Assembly: GCA_016748015.1 (NCBI GenBank)
Contig: JAAOMT010000282.1
Span: 124,001-188,000 of the forward strand
Length of the DNA stretch: 64,000 nucleotides
DNA from: Geosiphon pyriformis
Taxonomy: Eukaryota > Glomeromycota > Glomeromycetes > Archaeosporales > Geosiphonaceae
Reading direction: 5' to 3'
The translations under genes and the position numbers were made by a program. Below, piece by piece: positions 39,858 to 52,311 of this stretch. Under the pieces are notes generated by a model. That model made no database searches, was not told the DNA's origin, and worked only from the letters and a program-made list of their open reading frames with translations. Numbering within the stretch: the first letter of the stretch is position 1; each line of letters opens with the position of its first letter.

Positions 39858-42800
39858 ATTAGTCCGTGTAAAAAATATTTATATTAATTATTACAAGATA
39901 TTATTCATTTTAAGAGAATCGAGTTCAAAGTAATTTAAAAAATATTAAGCTTCTAGGTTAATTTTTTAAGGTTTGGAAATTTTTTTATTTCTTTAAAACT
40001 TAAGAAATACAACATTTCCGTAAACGAAAGATCAAATTTTTGACGCCAAGAAATCTTTGAAATTACGGAAATTTTTCGTGATATATATATATTTCATATT
40101 AGTAAAACTTTGCAATAAAAGTTTTTTAGAGAACCATTTTTAGTCTCGAGTTTTGAATTGTTTAAATAAATAAATAAATAAATAAATATACATATATATA
40201 TATATATATAAATGTATTGAATTAATAATTTTAAAAATTATTTTAATACTCAAATATATCAAAAAAATGCCAAATTCCTAAACGAGGGAATTTTGACTAA
40301 CCATATTTTCACATATTATAATGATTGTTTTTAAACCTTATATCATCTGAAACATTAAAAAAAAATTTTTTGGTAAAATAATTGTAGTAAAGGTTACCTT
40401 AATCTTTGTATTTCGATTTATCAAAAATTTTTAAATTATAAAAAAAAATTACTCAAGTTCTAAAGAAAATGATAAAGCTATTTAACCTCAACATTATTTT
40501 TTTTTAATTCAGGGAAAATACAAGATGCTATTAAATTATTACCCAATATATAATTATTTATTTTATTAATTTTTGCAAGGGATGAATGAATTAAGTTAAA
40601 TTTTTTTTTTCTGTTAAAAAGTTCATTAAAAAAAATTGTAACCCAGCAAAATTTTTAAGGTACTCAAACTTTTGATGTTTTTTATTTTGATATATATTTT
40701 TCAAAATAGCTAGAAATGCTTTTTTAAAATGTTTTATATTCTAGCTTTCTGAATTTATTGCTAAAGCTAAAATTCATTTATAAATTGAATATATTAACGT
40801 TGAATGATTTAAAAGAGTCGAAATAATTTTATTTAAACGTTATTAAAAGAGATTTTTTATATGAAAATAACTTTATTTGAAAAAGATCAGTTTTTCTGCT
40901 ATTGGAAATTAACTAACAACTAGTTATATCTAATAACTCGATAATAACGCCAAGATAATTAGAGTTTCAGTAATTATTATTAAAATATTTTTTCACATGG
41001 AAATCTTCAATTTTTTCTATTCTAATAAACGGGAGAAGATGCAATAATCATTGATTTGATTTGATTTAATCCTGTCTCCTCAATCATTGAGAAATAATTC
41101 CCTAGGCAACGGAATAATAATCATCATCATTTTTAGTTCTTACTTGAAACTCGGAGCAAAAAATGCATATACGTATAGACCACGATATCGACATTGCCGC
41201 TCTGGTTGGATGTCGCAATGAAATCTTTAACCAAATTTATGCAATGCTGAAAATCAATCATTGAAAATCTGATTCACAAAAACCGCGATTTTTAATTACG
41301 CATGTTTATATGAGATTGAAAAAAAAACTTTTTTTTTCATTGATATCGATTACAATGATTGCCAATTATTGTGTGTAAAATAAAGAATTCGAAAAAAACT
41401 AGTATTGTTCTTATAAAATGCCTTATGAAAAAAAAATCCTGCAGTGAGGTGAAAAAATATTCCATGCATTTTCTTATTTAGCCAAAAATAGCTAATACTA
41501 GTTTTTATTTTTCAGCTCACAAAATATTTTCTGCAGTTTGATGATGATGTTACCCAAAATATTTTCGGGATGATCAAAGAAAATTTTTTTCCAAAAGCCT
41601 CTTTTAGAATCAAAGAACTATTTTATAATTTTTTATCCCACTTGAGAATAGGTGATTAGGTTTTCAAAGAATCACCATTTCATTTTTTTATCCCAAAAAA
41701 GGTGATATCTCTATTCTACAATTGATCCTCCTTAAAACTTTAGGTTAATGATAAGATCTCGCTTTAATGCAATTCATAATCAAAATGAGGATCAAAATAA
41801 ATAAAGAACTTTGTTCCATATAAATTGAAAAAATTAAAGATTATGGGCTTTGAAATCAAAGGAAAAATGATTTGACTATTTCTCTGAAAGCAGCATTTCC
41901 CGAATATGCATCATGTAGCTGAAAGTTGGGAAAATGCAAATCTTTGTACCTCCTGAAGAATAGGACAATAATAGAATATTAAAGATTATAGGGTAATGTA
42001 CACAGAACCAGGAAATTATACGGATCGGTAGAGTTTTTAATGTTGTACATGGAAATTGATTTACCGGTTTTTTGTGAATTTAATGTTATTATGTGAAACC
42101 CAGAACCTGGAATTTACAATATGTTGTAATTTACGCCTATAATTTATTAAAATTTTTCTTATTCAAGAAAATATCGACAAAGAATAAATCCCAAGTTAAG
42201 CGAAGCATTACGTTAAGGTAAATATGACGAATTACCTAAGAAAAATATTCTTTGACGCAAGATGCCCCAAATTTATCCGTGCGCATAAAAATTGTGCACG
42301 CTAAAGAATTAAGATGTAACCGTCTATTTCACATGTTTTTTTCTATGGAATTGCGACAAGTGTTTCATACATTTATTTTACAGTCTTTTTTCTTTAGAAA
42401 TTAATTCCTCCAAACTGAGAATGGTTAGTTGAGCTAAAATTTAAAACACCGATGAATACAGAGTATTAAGTTTTACAGAGAGTTTTAAAAATATTAAGAA
42501 CGAGTTGTATAAAAAACCTGAAATCTACGGAAATGAAAAAAAAACTCTAATCTAAGTTATGTTAGATATCATTAAACTATTAAAACTCTATAATTTTTTA
42601 TTTCACAAATTAAAGTATTTTTGTATGCATTTAGTCAATAGAATACGTCGTTTGGTATTGTTGGAAATACATTAAAAATGATGATACATTGATATTTTCA
42701 AAGACTCTAGGTTTTGATGACTCAAAAAATGCAGAATTCTGATTGTATAAATGGAAATTGCTGATCTCATTTTATAACCTAAGAATTCTTTTTAACCAAA

Positions 42801-44364
42801 AATTTTTGGAACAATACTTGTTAGACAAGTTTGAAAAATTCGGAAAATTAAATTTGATAATTTTATTTGGTAATCAACTTTTTACAAGTAAAAAGTTTTA
42901 TGCAATTTTATTGTTTATAAAGTACTAAATTTATAGTTAATTTTTTTTTATTAAATCAATATTTTGAAACCAAAAGAACCAATATACTAATTCCCTTTTT
43001 TGATAATTGCTGATTAAATAGTTTCATTAAACATAAAAACTTATATTTGTGTTGAAAGATTTTTAAACCAAACTTGAGAAACTCTAGCTCAAATTTCACC
43101 CCCAAGATGTTTCAATGAGCTATGACAAAACACTTCACTTTAGCGTAGGCTAAGAAAATTTTCAGAATTTTGAATTTTCCCCATCCATTTGTTTCAAATG
43201 TGAGTAGTGAATGTTTTGGTAAACAAGTTTTTTGAAATTTGACGAGAATAAAAATGAGTTTAAACTGTATGCAAACCGTAATAAAATAAATTTTGTTCAA
43301 CGAAAATAGGCAAGAACAATTATTTTACCCATTGGAATACACATGAAGTAATATCGTATTAAAAAAATGCAATTTTCTTACAGGTCCTGATTTTTCTCGA
43401 TCTTCAGAGTACATGCTAATAAGAAAATGCTTTTACCAAATTTCGCAGCTATTGAATGAATCCATCTTTGCAATATAATTTTCTTATTTAATATAAAAAA
43501 CAATTTTAACTTTAAATATCAAAAACTTTCTCTCTTGAAAAATGTCTGGCAGTAGTTATAAAATGGAAAAATTAAAAATTTATTTTCATGTGAAAAAATA
43601 CGATTTGAAATCATTTCATTAGAAATAAACTTCTATTTAACTTGATATATATAATGGTGCATTTTACTAAACTATTTGATATTTAGATTAATTTATTATT
43701 GGAAATCTAAAGACAAACATTAAAATTTAGCAAGACATGTAAATTAAACCTAGTAATAATTTTATTTTATTTTATTTTATTAAAAATACTGTAATTTTTT
43801 AAAAATAAAATTCTATATCTACATTCAGACAAAAGAAATGATTTTTAAACAGTTTGCAAAATTTAAAAGATTTTTCATTGGATAAAATGCAAGTTGTTTT
43901 GAAATCCAAAGGTAAAAAAATAAATATTTTTATGTCAAGTAATAAGAAATTTTCATTCTGCATAATAAAACCCTTCCAAATCGAATTTCATTAATCACAA
44001 AAATGAGTCTAGTAGATATATTAGAAATAGGTTTATAATTTTTAGTTTTTAAGCTATAAATTTATTTTAGGAAAAATATTAGTGTTAATTCAAAGACCAA
44101 ACAGTTGAAACAAGAATATTTCAAGTTGTCACCTTATTCAAGATAATTCTTAGGAAAACATTTCTCTTATGGTCAAAATACATATTTGAAAGTTTAAGAT
44201 AAAATTAAAAAAAGATAACAAAGGTAGATTTACATTTTTCCAGATAAAACAAGCGTTCTTTGTTCAATTTTGAAATTGTCTTTAAAATTGATGAATGTAA
44301 ACATCAATATATTTATTTTTTTACCCCTCAAATTCACTGTTTTAAGGTTACAAGTGAATATTTT

Positions 44365-44394
44365 AACCAACCAACCAACCAACCAACCAACCAA
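44365..44394. repeat. CCAA tetranucleotide array
   Basis: About seven perfect CCAA units. Confidence 0.92.
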
Positions 44395-44588
44395 TATAAG
44401 CTATTCTAAAGTCTTTTTAATTCTCGAAAATCTTATGTGAATCAGAAGTTTGAGGCTTTTTTGCTCAAATGACCAAAAAAGCGTGAATTTCAATCATAAA
44501 AGATTTTAAAAAAAAGTAATTTAATTTTTTATTTATATTATTCAAAAATCAATTATAAAATACAATAAAGTCTAATTAAGTGAAAATA

Positions 44589-44616
44589 AATAATAATAAT
44601 AATAATAATAATAATA
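44589..44616. repeat. AAT microsatellite
   Basis: About nine AAT units. Confidence 0.9.
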
Positions 44617-45300
44617 TATTCACATTTAAATAAAAAAATTATTGACATCATAATAAACAGGAAAAAGTTTTTTTTATTAAATATATTTTTCTTTATTTTC
44701 TTTTATCAAACTTTATAAATATTGTGGATCCTACGGCATATAAATAAAAATATTAACAATGATTGTCATTAAAAACACTAAACACACACCAGCAAAAATA
44801 CATTTTTTTATTGTGTAAATCTAGAACCCTTAGATTTCAATTTAACCGTATATAGAAAAATGGAAAAAACGTATAAAAAAAAATTTATTAACTTTTACCT
44901 TCTTATTAATGTCATGTAAAATAAATTAAAAATCCTGAGCTTAGATAATCCAATGCTTTACACAAATTTATTATCTTTGATTTCCTATAAATGAATAATC
45001 AAAAAAAAGGATAAATAAATTTGAAGTCACGCTCGCCCGGAATCTATAATTTTATAAACATAAACTTATAAAAAATACACAGAATGAATCTATATTATAT
45101 ATTATGAAATTAGTCAAGACCTATTTAGCAACTGTAAAAATCATTGGTTCTTTTTTCCTCATAAGATTAATTATTGCGCTTAATAATAATTTAATTCTAT
45201 AAAGAACTTCTTCAGATCGAGAAATATTCAATCTTACCACTATTATAGTAGTCATCTTTTCCTAAAATGTATTCACTACTTCTCAATTAAGATGCATTAC

Positions 45301-45328
45301 AGCTGCTGCTGCTGCTGCTGCTGCTGTT
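45301..45328. repeat. CTG/CAG trinucleotide array
   Basis: About nine GCT units in AT-rich surroundings. CTG/CAG repeats form slipped hairpins. No open frame of note surrounds this one. Confidence 0.92.
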
Positions 45329-48300
45329 GAATGATACGAAAAAACTAGACTCGATTAGAGACGGAGTGTGATTTAAAATCAGATATGATTATCTATGTAA
45401 TTTAAAGCCCGATTTTCCATTATTCCGATGATACGATCAAATTTAGCTAGAAACCTTTATTTTTTGATCAAAGAAAGCTTTTTTTAATCGATTAAGCGAC
45501 TTTATCACATTCTAAAAACTCCTTTTAGGACTTTTTAAAAAGCAAAAGCTCCTTCAAAGAAGTTAAAGCGTGCTCTTCATTTTAACAATATTCCTTTTTT
45601 TGGAACTCGGCCGCATTCAACGATACTTTTTTTTATAGCCGTAAAGGTTTATGGTCATAGTGTCGTCATGTTTGTTAGTGTTTTGGCAAATTCTTTGTCC
45701 ATTAAATTCTGTAAACATGCAGATACCATTGTGACATGGCAAATGGAAAAAAAGTTGTAGTCTTCTATTCGTAATTTAAATTTAAAAGCAAGATTTTCTG
45801 AACCTCATGGTCATATTTCACGTGTTTACCACTTAATATCACGACATTTATACACACACCACAAATAGATACTTGATTCTCAAAAAACTCCCTTTCTGAC
45901 CATTATTTACGGAGTTCCAAATTTTTAATGTTCTATATATGAAAACAGAGTATTTAAATTTTGTTAAAATTCCCCACGCCGCTAATTTTCATTGAAGATA
46001 TGGCTTAAATGCCTTTTTTAGGTCTTGTGCATGCATTCTTGTTTATGGAGAAGGAGTAATTAAGTGAGTAAATAAGTGATTTTTATTGGTCTTTGTTTGT
46101 GAACGGTTGATGGTTGAATTTTCCAAATCTTGAATTAATCGTAAGTTGAAATGATTAAATAATTAAATATATATCTATAAAGAAAATCATTGATGATGTT
46201 TTTTTTTTAAAAAAAATAACTCAATCTTGCATCAATGAAAGGGATAAATTCAAAGGGATATTTTGTAGGTTTTTTTCAAAACTTATCACTTTTAATACCT
46301 TATATATTAGTGCTGCATTGCTACATAAAGTCTGAATCAGATGGTCAGTTTCTCTTTCTAAAAGCTTTGTGTTCCCTTCAAAGAAAACTAAGTTAGAAAT
46401 AAATTTGACAATTTCCCTTGATTGATCGAGGTTTGATAAGAAAAATGTAAACATAACCCTAACGCAATAGTCATTGTTGAATAATTATGGCGGATAAAGT
46501 TTGAACTTTTCTGTTTTTCATTACGATTTACAATTTGTGTCTATTGTATTCCTGTCATAAACCAGTTTTAAATTTGAGCTTCTGATCATTGATCTTTAAG
46601 GGGTTTTTTCAAGAAACCAGACTATCTTAATTGTGATATCATCGATTTAGATATCATGTTTTTAATTTTCATGTGAGATAATCTAGGTGAAGGAAAATTT
46701 CTGATCATTAAAATTAGAATAAAACAAACATCCCATACTTATAATCTTTTAAATATAGCTATAAACATTAAAAAGATTGCTTAATTTAACCTAAAATATC
46801 GGAAATTTTTATTTTTATTTAAATTCATTCTGTAACACACATCTAATATACGTAATTTGATTCAACGATAACATAATGAAATATATTGACATCAGTTGTC
46901 CACACACAGTATATAATTAAAATAATCACGTGGAAATTTCTTGTGGAACAAGCAAAATATATTTTTTTTATGAGAATCCTCATGAAAAAAATTAAAATTT
47001 TTCCAATATTCAATTTTTAAGATTTTTAGTGTTTCGTATAAAAAAAAAATATTATTTATTTCTAATATGAGAGTTTTTTTTACTTTTGGAAAAAAAATAA
47101 AATTCAGAACATGTCATTTTAAATTTTAAAAATCTGGAAATTTTATCTTTCCAAAAAATTGATTGGAATCAATTTTCTACCAGGAATTCATTTTAGAATT
47201 ATATAAAATATATGGATTAAATTAAACCATTTTTTTTTTCAAAATGAGAATCCTTTTATCAAATTTAACGGATTTATTTTTTCATTTCAAGAAAAAAATC
47301 TTTTTTTTTTTTTTGAAACATGAATATTGTTTAAACGTACTATACAAATAATTTTTGTATGTAAAATTACAAATATATTGTATTAATATTTTCTAATAAT
47401 ATTTTGTCGCGAAAATAAAATATAACAATATATTTTTAAATTATGAATCAATTTAAAGTGCAAAATTAATTATTTAAAATTTCATGTTAAATTTTAATAA
47501 AGACTGAAAAAATGTAATGTTTATGACTGAAATTTTATTTTTAGATATTCACACATTTACTATAGATGAAATAGATTTTAATTTGTTCATTGTTGATTTC
47601 TCTGTGTATTTCAAAATATTTCAAAATATGTAAAATTTTTTAATAGAAATTTAAAAAATAATTGAAAAATTTTTTCAAATAATTATGAATAATAATAAAA
47701 ATATTCTATAATTAAAAGCATTTATTTTGATCGTTAGAATTTATCTAAATAAAATAATTTTTGTGGTTATTTTTATCAGAAGTGCTTAGATATAACTGAG
47801 AAATTTATTTTTAAATATTTTTGAAAATTTTTAATAATTTTCTATGAATCTTTCAACAAAAGAAGTACTATAAATTGTTGGACTTGAAAAATTTAATTTT
47901 GTATTTTTTGAAGATAAAGTTAACGTGAAATTTTTAAATTTTGACTCTTTTCTAATATATTATTTAATAAAGTTTCTGTTGTTTTCTTTTTGAAGTTTTT
48001 GCAGAAATATTATTTTTGTTGGAAATATATGTTTTATGTTTGTATTGCTGATGAGGATGATGATGAATTTTTCATATCAAATCAAAGTTTTTTGAAATTT
48101 AATTATCATTCTTGGAAAATAGGCACTCCTTTTATATTATTTAAGTTTAAGTTCTCAGAATGCAAACTATTTAAATATTTAACTTTATATGAATAATTTT
48201 TTCATCCTTAATTTTATCAAGATTCGTTTGAAAAATTAAAATCTTATTTTATTCATTCTAAAAGAAATCTAAAAGCCATTCATTGAAAGCGAAAGATACT

Positions 48301-49593
48301 CCCGTTTTTATATTGCTTATATTCCTGTGAAATTATGTTTTTGAATACGAATATCAAAAAGTTACTTTTTTTCTATATTATATTTACAGTTATGGGTAAG
48401 TTAAATTTTTTGGTTTGAATAGAAATTTCCAGAATATTTTCGAAATCTATTTTTGTTTTGTATCTAATATTGACAACTTTACAGTATGTAAAATCCAAGT
48501 TCATCTTTATTTGATTGAAAATTTTATGAAAAAAATTTATTAAAAGTACCCACCTATTTTTAGGTGAAAAGGTATCGAGTCAAATAGAATAGTGGTATAA
48601 ACTGTCAATTTATCATAGATTGAAAAAGGACCGAAGATCAAAGATTAGGACCCCTAAACCTCACGTGAAATCAAGTCATTCATGTGAAACCTAACTGCGG
48701 ATGATAAATTTTCTACTTTCCTAATCTGTAAACGTGAAATAAAACTTGCTTTCTTTAAGCATTACCAGAAATACTCTTAATATCTTTTTTAAACGTTTAG
48801 ACTTTTCCCAAAGTAAGTTAAAACTTTTTTTTTAAAAATATAGAAAATTTTTAAAGATTTGATATTTCAAAATAATATTTTGCATTTTCAGCTAAATAAT
48901 GGCTCTCTTATGGAATTTCATGTTAAAAGATTAGGGAGTATAGTGTGACCGAATTTTAAAACGTTACGAATAGTCAATTAAAAAGCCACACTTCAAAAGT
49001 TGAAAAAACCCTGTTTGCTAAAAATTGTTCAAGAGCACTTTTTTTGTTTATAAAATTGGGTAAAGCAACAAAAATATGTAAATATCCACAGACCTACCAT
49101 ATTCTTATTCAGATAATTAATATATAGATGTAACCAGTTAATTGTGTCATGATTTAATTGAAAACTTATAGCTTCACTAATAATAAATTACATTTCAAAT
49201 AAAAAAAACTAATATGAAACAAAAAGTTTGAATTTAAAAAATAAAAAATGGAAAAATATAACAAAAATCTTCATCACATATTACCTAATTTTGAATTTGA
49301 ATAAATTTTTTAAAAAAAAATGGGGGAGTTTTTCTTTTGATATCCACATTTGAAATTAAAATGGTAAATACCTTTTTCTCCTACTCTGTTTATCGCACAT
49401 TTCATACAAAATCTTCCATGTCACTATTCATAAGATTGAAAAGGGAGTTTAATGGATATTCTTTTTTTATAAAATTTACAGTGGTAAATATAATGCCATT
49501 TAAAGATAGAGAAAATTTTTTTATGCATATTTAAGGGCTAAGTTTTTGAACATGTTAAAAAAAAAATTGCCAATTTTTACGAATCGTAAAAAA

Positions 49594-50240
49594 CTACTTA
49601 AATTCCCGATTCCAACTGTGTCGACCGTCTCCAAAATCCCATTTCGAGAAAATTCTGGCAATGAGACTTTTGCCTTTTCCAAAATGCTCACCATTTGAAT
49701 GAGTAATCAGGAAATTCGATGTCAAAAAAATGCTGTTTGGCGTCATTGTTATGATTTGTACATTTTGGAGTTGCAAATTTTAAAGTAATTATGCAAATAT
49801 GCATCCTGCAATAATGCGCCCAAAATAATATCCAATATGCATGACCATCATGTGTTTGGGCGGAGACAGCAAATCAGACCAGATCCGTTCAAAACATCGC
49901 ATTGTTTCAACTTTCTAAATGCTGATTTGAGATAACCCAAAAAAAAATTACTGTTTTGCAAAGTGGCATGCTCCTGATTTTCAATTGAACAAAGAAATCG
50001 AAAAATGTGTCTTCCCCATAAAAATGCATGTTCGTAATGTCAATGCGTAATGCAAGTGACCTCCCGTGATTGCCTTTTTGGAACAAGTCTCGATCTCTAA
50101 AAAAGTATCTTAATTTTCTAATCATCCCTTGATTTCCCATGATAGGCTACAGAAATCAGAGCTGAGAAACAAATGAAATTTAGAATCGAGAAAATTCAAG
50201 CAAATTTGCGATTTCAAGAGAATACCGTATTAATTTAAAA
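49594..50240 (-). other. Compositional patch with short open frames, unidentified
   Basis: This stretch is less AT-rich than its neighbours. It has two minus-strand open frames with balanced composition: 50,140-49,907 (77 residues, ATG start, charged N-terminus) and 49,776-49,594 (60 residues), in different frames. I recognise no family. It may be a decayed gene or mobile-element fragment. Confidence 0.15.
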
Positions 50241-50590
50241 ATGGAGAATCTAACTTGGGAAATACATGCGCTCTTACCACATAACTTTGAAATTATCACA
50301 TTAAATTTGTGCTTGCTAATATTTTTAAAAAATTAAACTTGTTTTGCAACTTTATTTTTACTTTGCATTTTAGTTTGAAAAACCTAATACACTTTCAAGT
50401 AAAGGATATTTTAGATTTTCAAATAATCACTGTCTCAATTAAATGGATTAGCAAAACAAAACTAAAAAAATCTCCGGATATATAAAATTTTATTTATTAT
50501 AAAACACATTAAAGCACAAAGTTTATGCTGGGGAAGAAATTCTGGTAGTTACCCAGAGTTTTGAGAAAAATAGAAAGCCTAAAAGACTTA

Positions 50591-50614
50591 CAGACTGGTA
50601 AGAAAAAATATGAA
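50591..50614 (+). repeat. Left terminal inverted repeat of Tc1/mariner element
   Basis: Begins CAGACTGGTAAG directly after the TA at 50,589-50,590. The reverse complement of the right end (51,817-51,840) matches except at positions 4, 19 and 20. Confidence 0.92.
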
Positions 50615-50758
50615 TCTACTAAGATTGCGTTTGGTTTAACTATTTTTGATAAGTTTTGTGATAGTAAAAATGAAAACAGAATATTAGGTAAGTGGCTGAG
50701 CTCTAAAAACATTTTCTCGCATATTAACTAATAGTTTTTTTTAAAACTTGTCTTTGAA

Positions 50759-51719
50759 ATGCTAACTTCAAAGCAAGAAATGCAATGGCAAGTCATATTA
50801 TGTTTTTGGAAGCAAGAAATACAGAATAAAATGAATATACCCCTTTCTACAATCTATAATATCCTCGAAAAACTCAAAAAAAAAGAACAATAAAGCATAC
50901 AAATAGTAATGGTCAGCCAAAAAAGATTACAGGAAATTTTTCAAAAGTATTAGAACAGATTATTCATAGAGATTCCTCAGTTTCATCTAGATATTTAGTA
51001 ATAAAGTTGGCTAAGAAGGGAATAAATGTTTCTCATATTACTATTCAAAACCATTTATTCAACTTTAATTATAAAAAAAGTCTTCTTAGAGCAACTCCAA
51101 TGCTAACTGAAGAGCATAAACAAAAATGTGTAGAATAGGCCAAAATATATCTAAACAACGATTGGAAAAGAACAGTTTTTACTGATGAAACATCTTTTCA
51201 ACTTTTTCAAAACACAGTAAAATATTGGCATAAAGGTACTTGACCAATTTGTCCTATGCCTAAAGATTGAACAAAAATTCTCACATAAAAGGGTTTCTAT
51301 GAAAAAGAAAAGACTAGTTTATTCTTTTTTGTTCAAATAATGAATTCTCAATTTTATATAAATATTCTTTATAACCACTTACCTGAAATTAGAGCAATGC
51401 TGAAGAACAATTGGCAATTCTAACAAGATAATGACCCCAAGCATACTAGCAAGTTTGCCAAAGAGTTTATTGCTGAGAATACAACTGATTTGTTGGAGTA
51501 GCTATCTAATAGTCTTGACTTAAACCCAATAGAAAACCTTTGAGTTATTGTTAAAAAGAATGTAGAAAAAAAATGTCTCAAAATTATAGTGAATTAGAGA
51601 GATTTATGAGAAAAGAGTGGTAAGATATTTGTGAATCTACCTTAATTGAATTAATAGGATCAAAAAGACAGTGTTGTGAAATGATAATTGAGACAAATGG
51701 TAAAAGAATTTCCTATTAA
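50759..51719 (+). pseudogene. Tc1-like transposase (DD34E), broken
   Basis: Decayed transposase that would be about 320 residues, the usual Tc1 size. It starts at ATG 50,759. The N-terminal part carries a helix-turn-helix region and a GRPR-like Asn-Gly-Gln-Pro-Lys-Lys linker. The catalytic triad is visible: Asp at 51,184 (Thr-Asp-Glu-Thr), Asp at 51,427 (Gln-Asp-Asn-Asp-Pro-Lys-His-Thr) and Glu at 51,532 (Leu-Asn-Pro-Ile-Glu-Asn-Leu). The last two are 34 residues apart, the DD34E signature. Damage: one base appears missing in each of two A-runs (about 50,876-50,884 and 51,566-51,573). In-frame stops lie at 51,136, 51,241, 51,268, 51,286, 51,421, 51,499, 51,541 and 51,621. Most fall where Trp, Gln or Arg is usual in the family, consistent with C-to-T or G-to-A changes. 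It is clearly non-functional. Confidence 0.93.
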
Positions 51720-51816
51720 TTTTTTTTAATAAAATTATATGATATTTAACTTTCTAATAAAAGTTGTTTTATGTAATTTGGTACATTAGTTAAGACATAG
51801 TAATTATTTTTATATT

Positions 51817-51840
51817 TTCAATTTTTTTCTTACCAGACTG
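51817..51840 (-). repeat. Right terminal inverted repeat of Tc1/mariner element
   Basis: Ends CTTACCAGACTG immediately before the TA at 51,841-51,842 and pairs with the left repeat. Confidence 0.92.
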
Positions 51841-51930
51841 TATGTTGGGTACAAGAGAATATGAATATTCAATTACATGTTTTTTAATTGTTAAGAAATA
51901 TAATTAAATAATGTTTGTTTACATTAAGTA

Positions 51931-52311
51931 ATGAATACACGAAGTTCAAACATTTTAAGACTAACTAACAAGAAATCATTTTTTGCCCAAGAATTGTATT
52001 ATCGCCCTTTGAAATTTTTAAGTTATTTTTTAATAAAATGTCAATTTATTCTCATATATAGACAAAGTAAATATTTGCATCACAAGATTTCAGTGGCAGA
52101 ACTTTTTACCTGCCACAGGAATCATTATAATGTAATCGACAAGTGTCTTTTTGTTTCATATTTTTTAATCATTGAATATCCTCATAATAACGAACAACCT
52201 GACAAATCCAAAAGTACCAATTTCAATAAAAATATAATCTTTTTCTTTAACTCAAGTTTTGCTTTGTTGATAGATATTCTTTTTGGTTTTAAAGTAAATT
52301 TTTTTCTTTAA
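51931..52311 (+). CDS. Open frame of 126 codons, status doubtful
   Basis: An ATG-started frame just downstream of the Tc1/mariner element. The product would be Phe/Leu/Ile/Asn/Lys-rich with a hydrophobic C-terminus. It has no recognisable domain, and its composition is what AT-rich DNA gives by chance. The length is near the upper limit expected for chance frames in 64 kb of such sequence. Treat it as hypothetical. Confidence 0.12.
   Translation: MNTRSSNILRLTNKKSFFAQELYYRPLKFLSYFLIKCQFILIYRQSKYLHHKISVAELFTCHRNHYNVIDKCLFVSYFLIIEYPHNNEQPDKSKSTNFNKNIIFFFNSSFALLIDILFGFKVNFFL

Larger units (their letters stand above)
33324..50590. other. Gene-poor AT-rich region with scattered microsatellites
   Basis: No gene is supported over about 17 kb. 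Single microsatellites are listed separately, and AT content rises further near 35.3-35.8, 40.2-40.9 and 46.9-47.9 kb. Short open frames lack recognisable motifs. A slightly less AT-rich patch near 49.6-50.2 kb is listed on its own. Confidence 0.55.
50591..51840 (+). mobile_element. Tc1/mariner DNA transposon, structurally complete but inactivated
   Basis: A 1,250-bp element bounded by 24-bp terminal inverted repeats that match at about 21 of 24 positions and begin CAG(A/T)CTGGTAAGAAAAAA. It is flanked on both sides by TA (50,589-50,590 and 51,841-51,842), the target duplication expected of the Tc1/mariner superfamily. A single transposase frame lies between the repeats, with leader and trailer of about 170 and 120 bases. 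The element could not make its own transposase because of stops and frameshifts. Its intact ends mean it might still be recognised by a transposase supplied elsewhere; that is inference. Confidence 0.93.

Noticed and set aside
44365-44394. CCAA array as a cluster of CCAAT boxes
   Set aside because: It is a perfect tetranucleotide microsatellite with no gene nearby.
50876-51573. Programmed ribosomal frameshifting in the Tc1 transposase A-runs
   Set aside because: Tc1 transposases are normally single-frame, and eight nonsense codons show that the copy is dead anyway.
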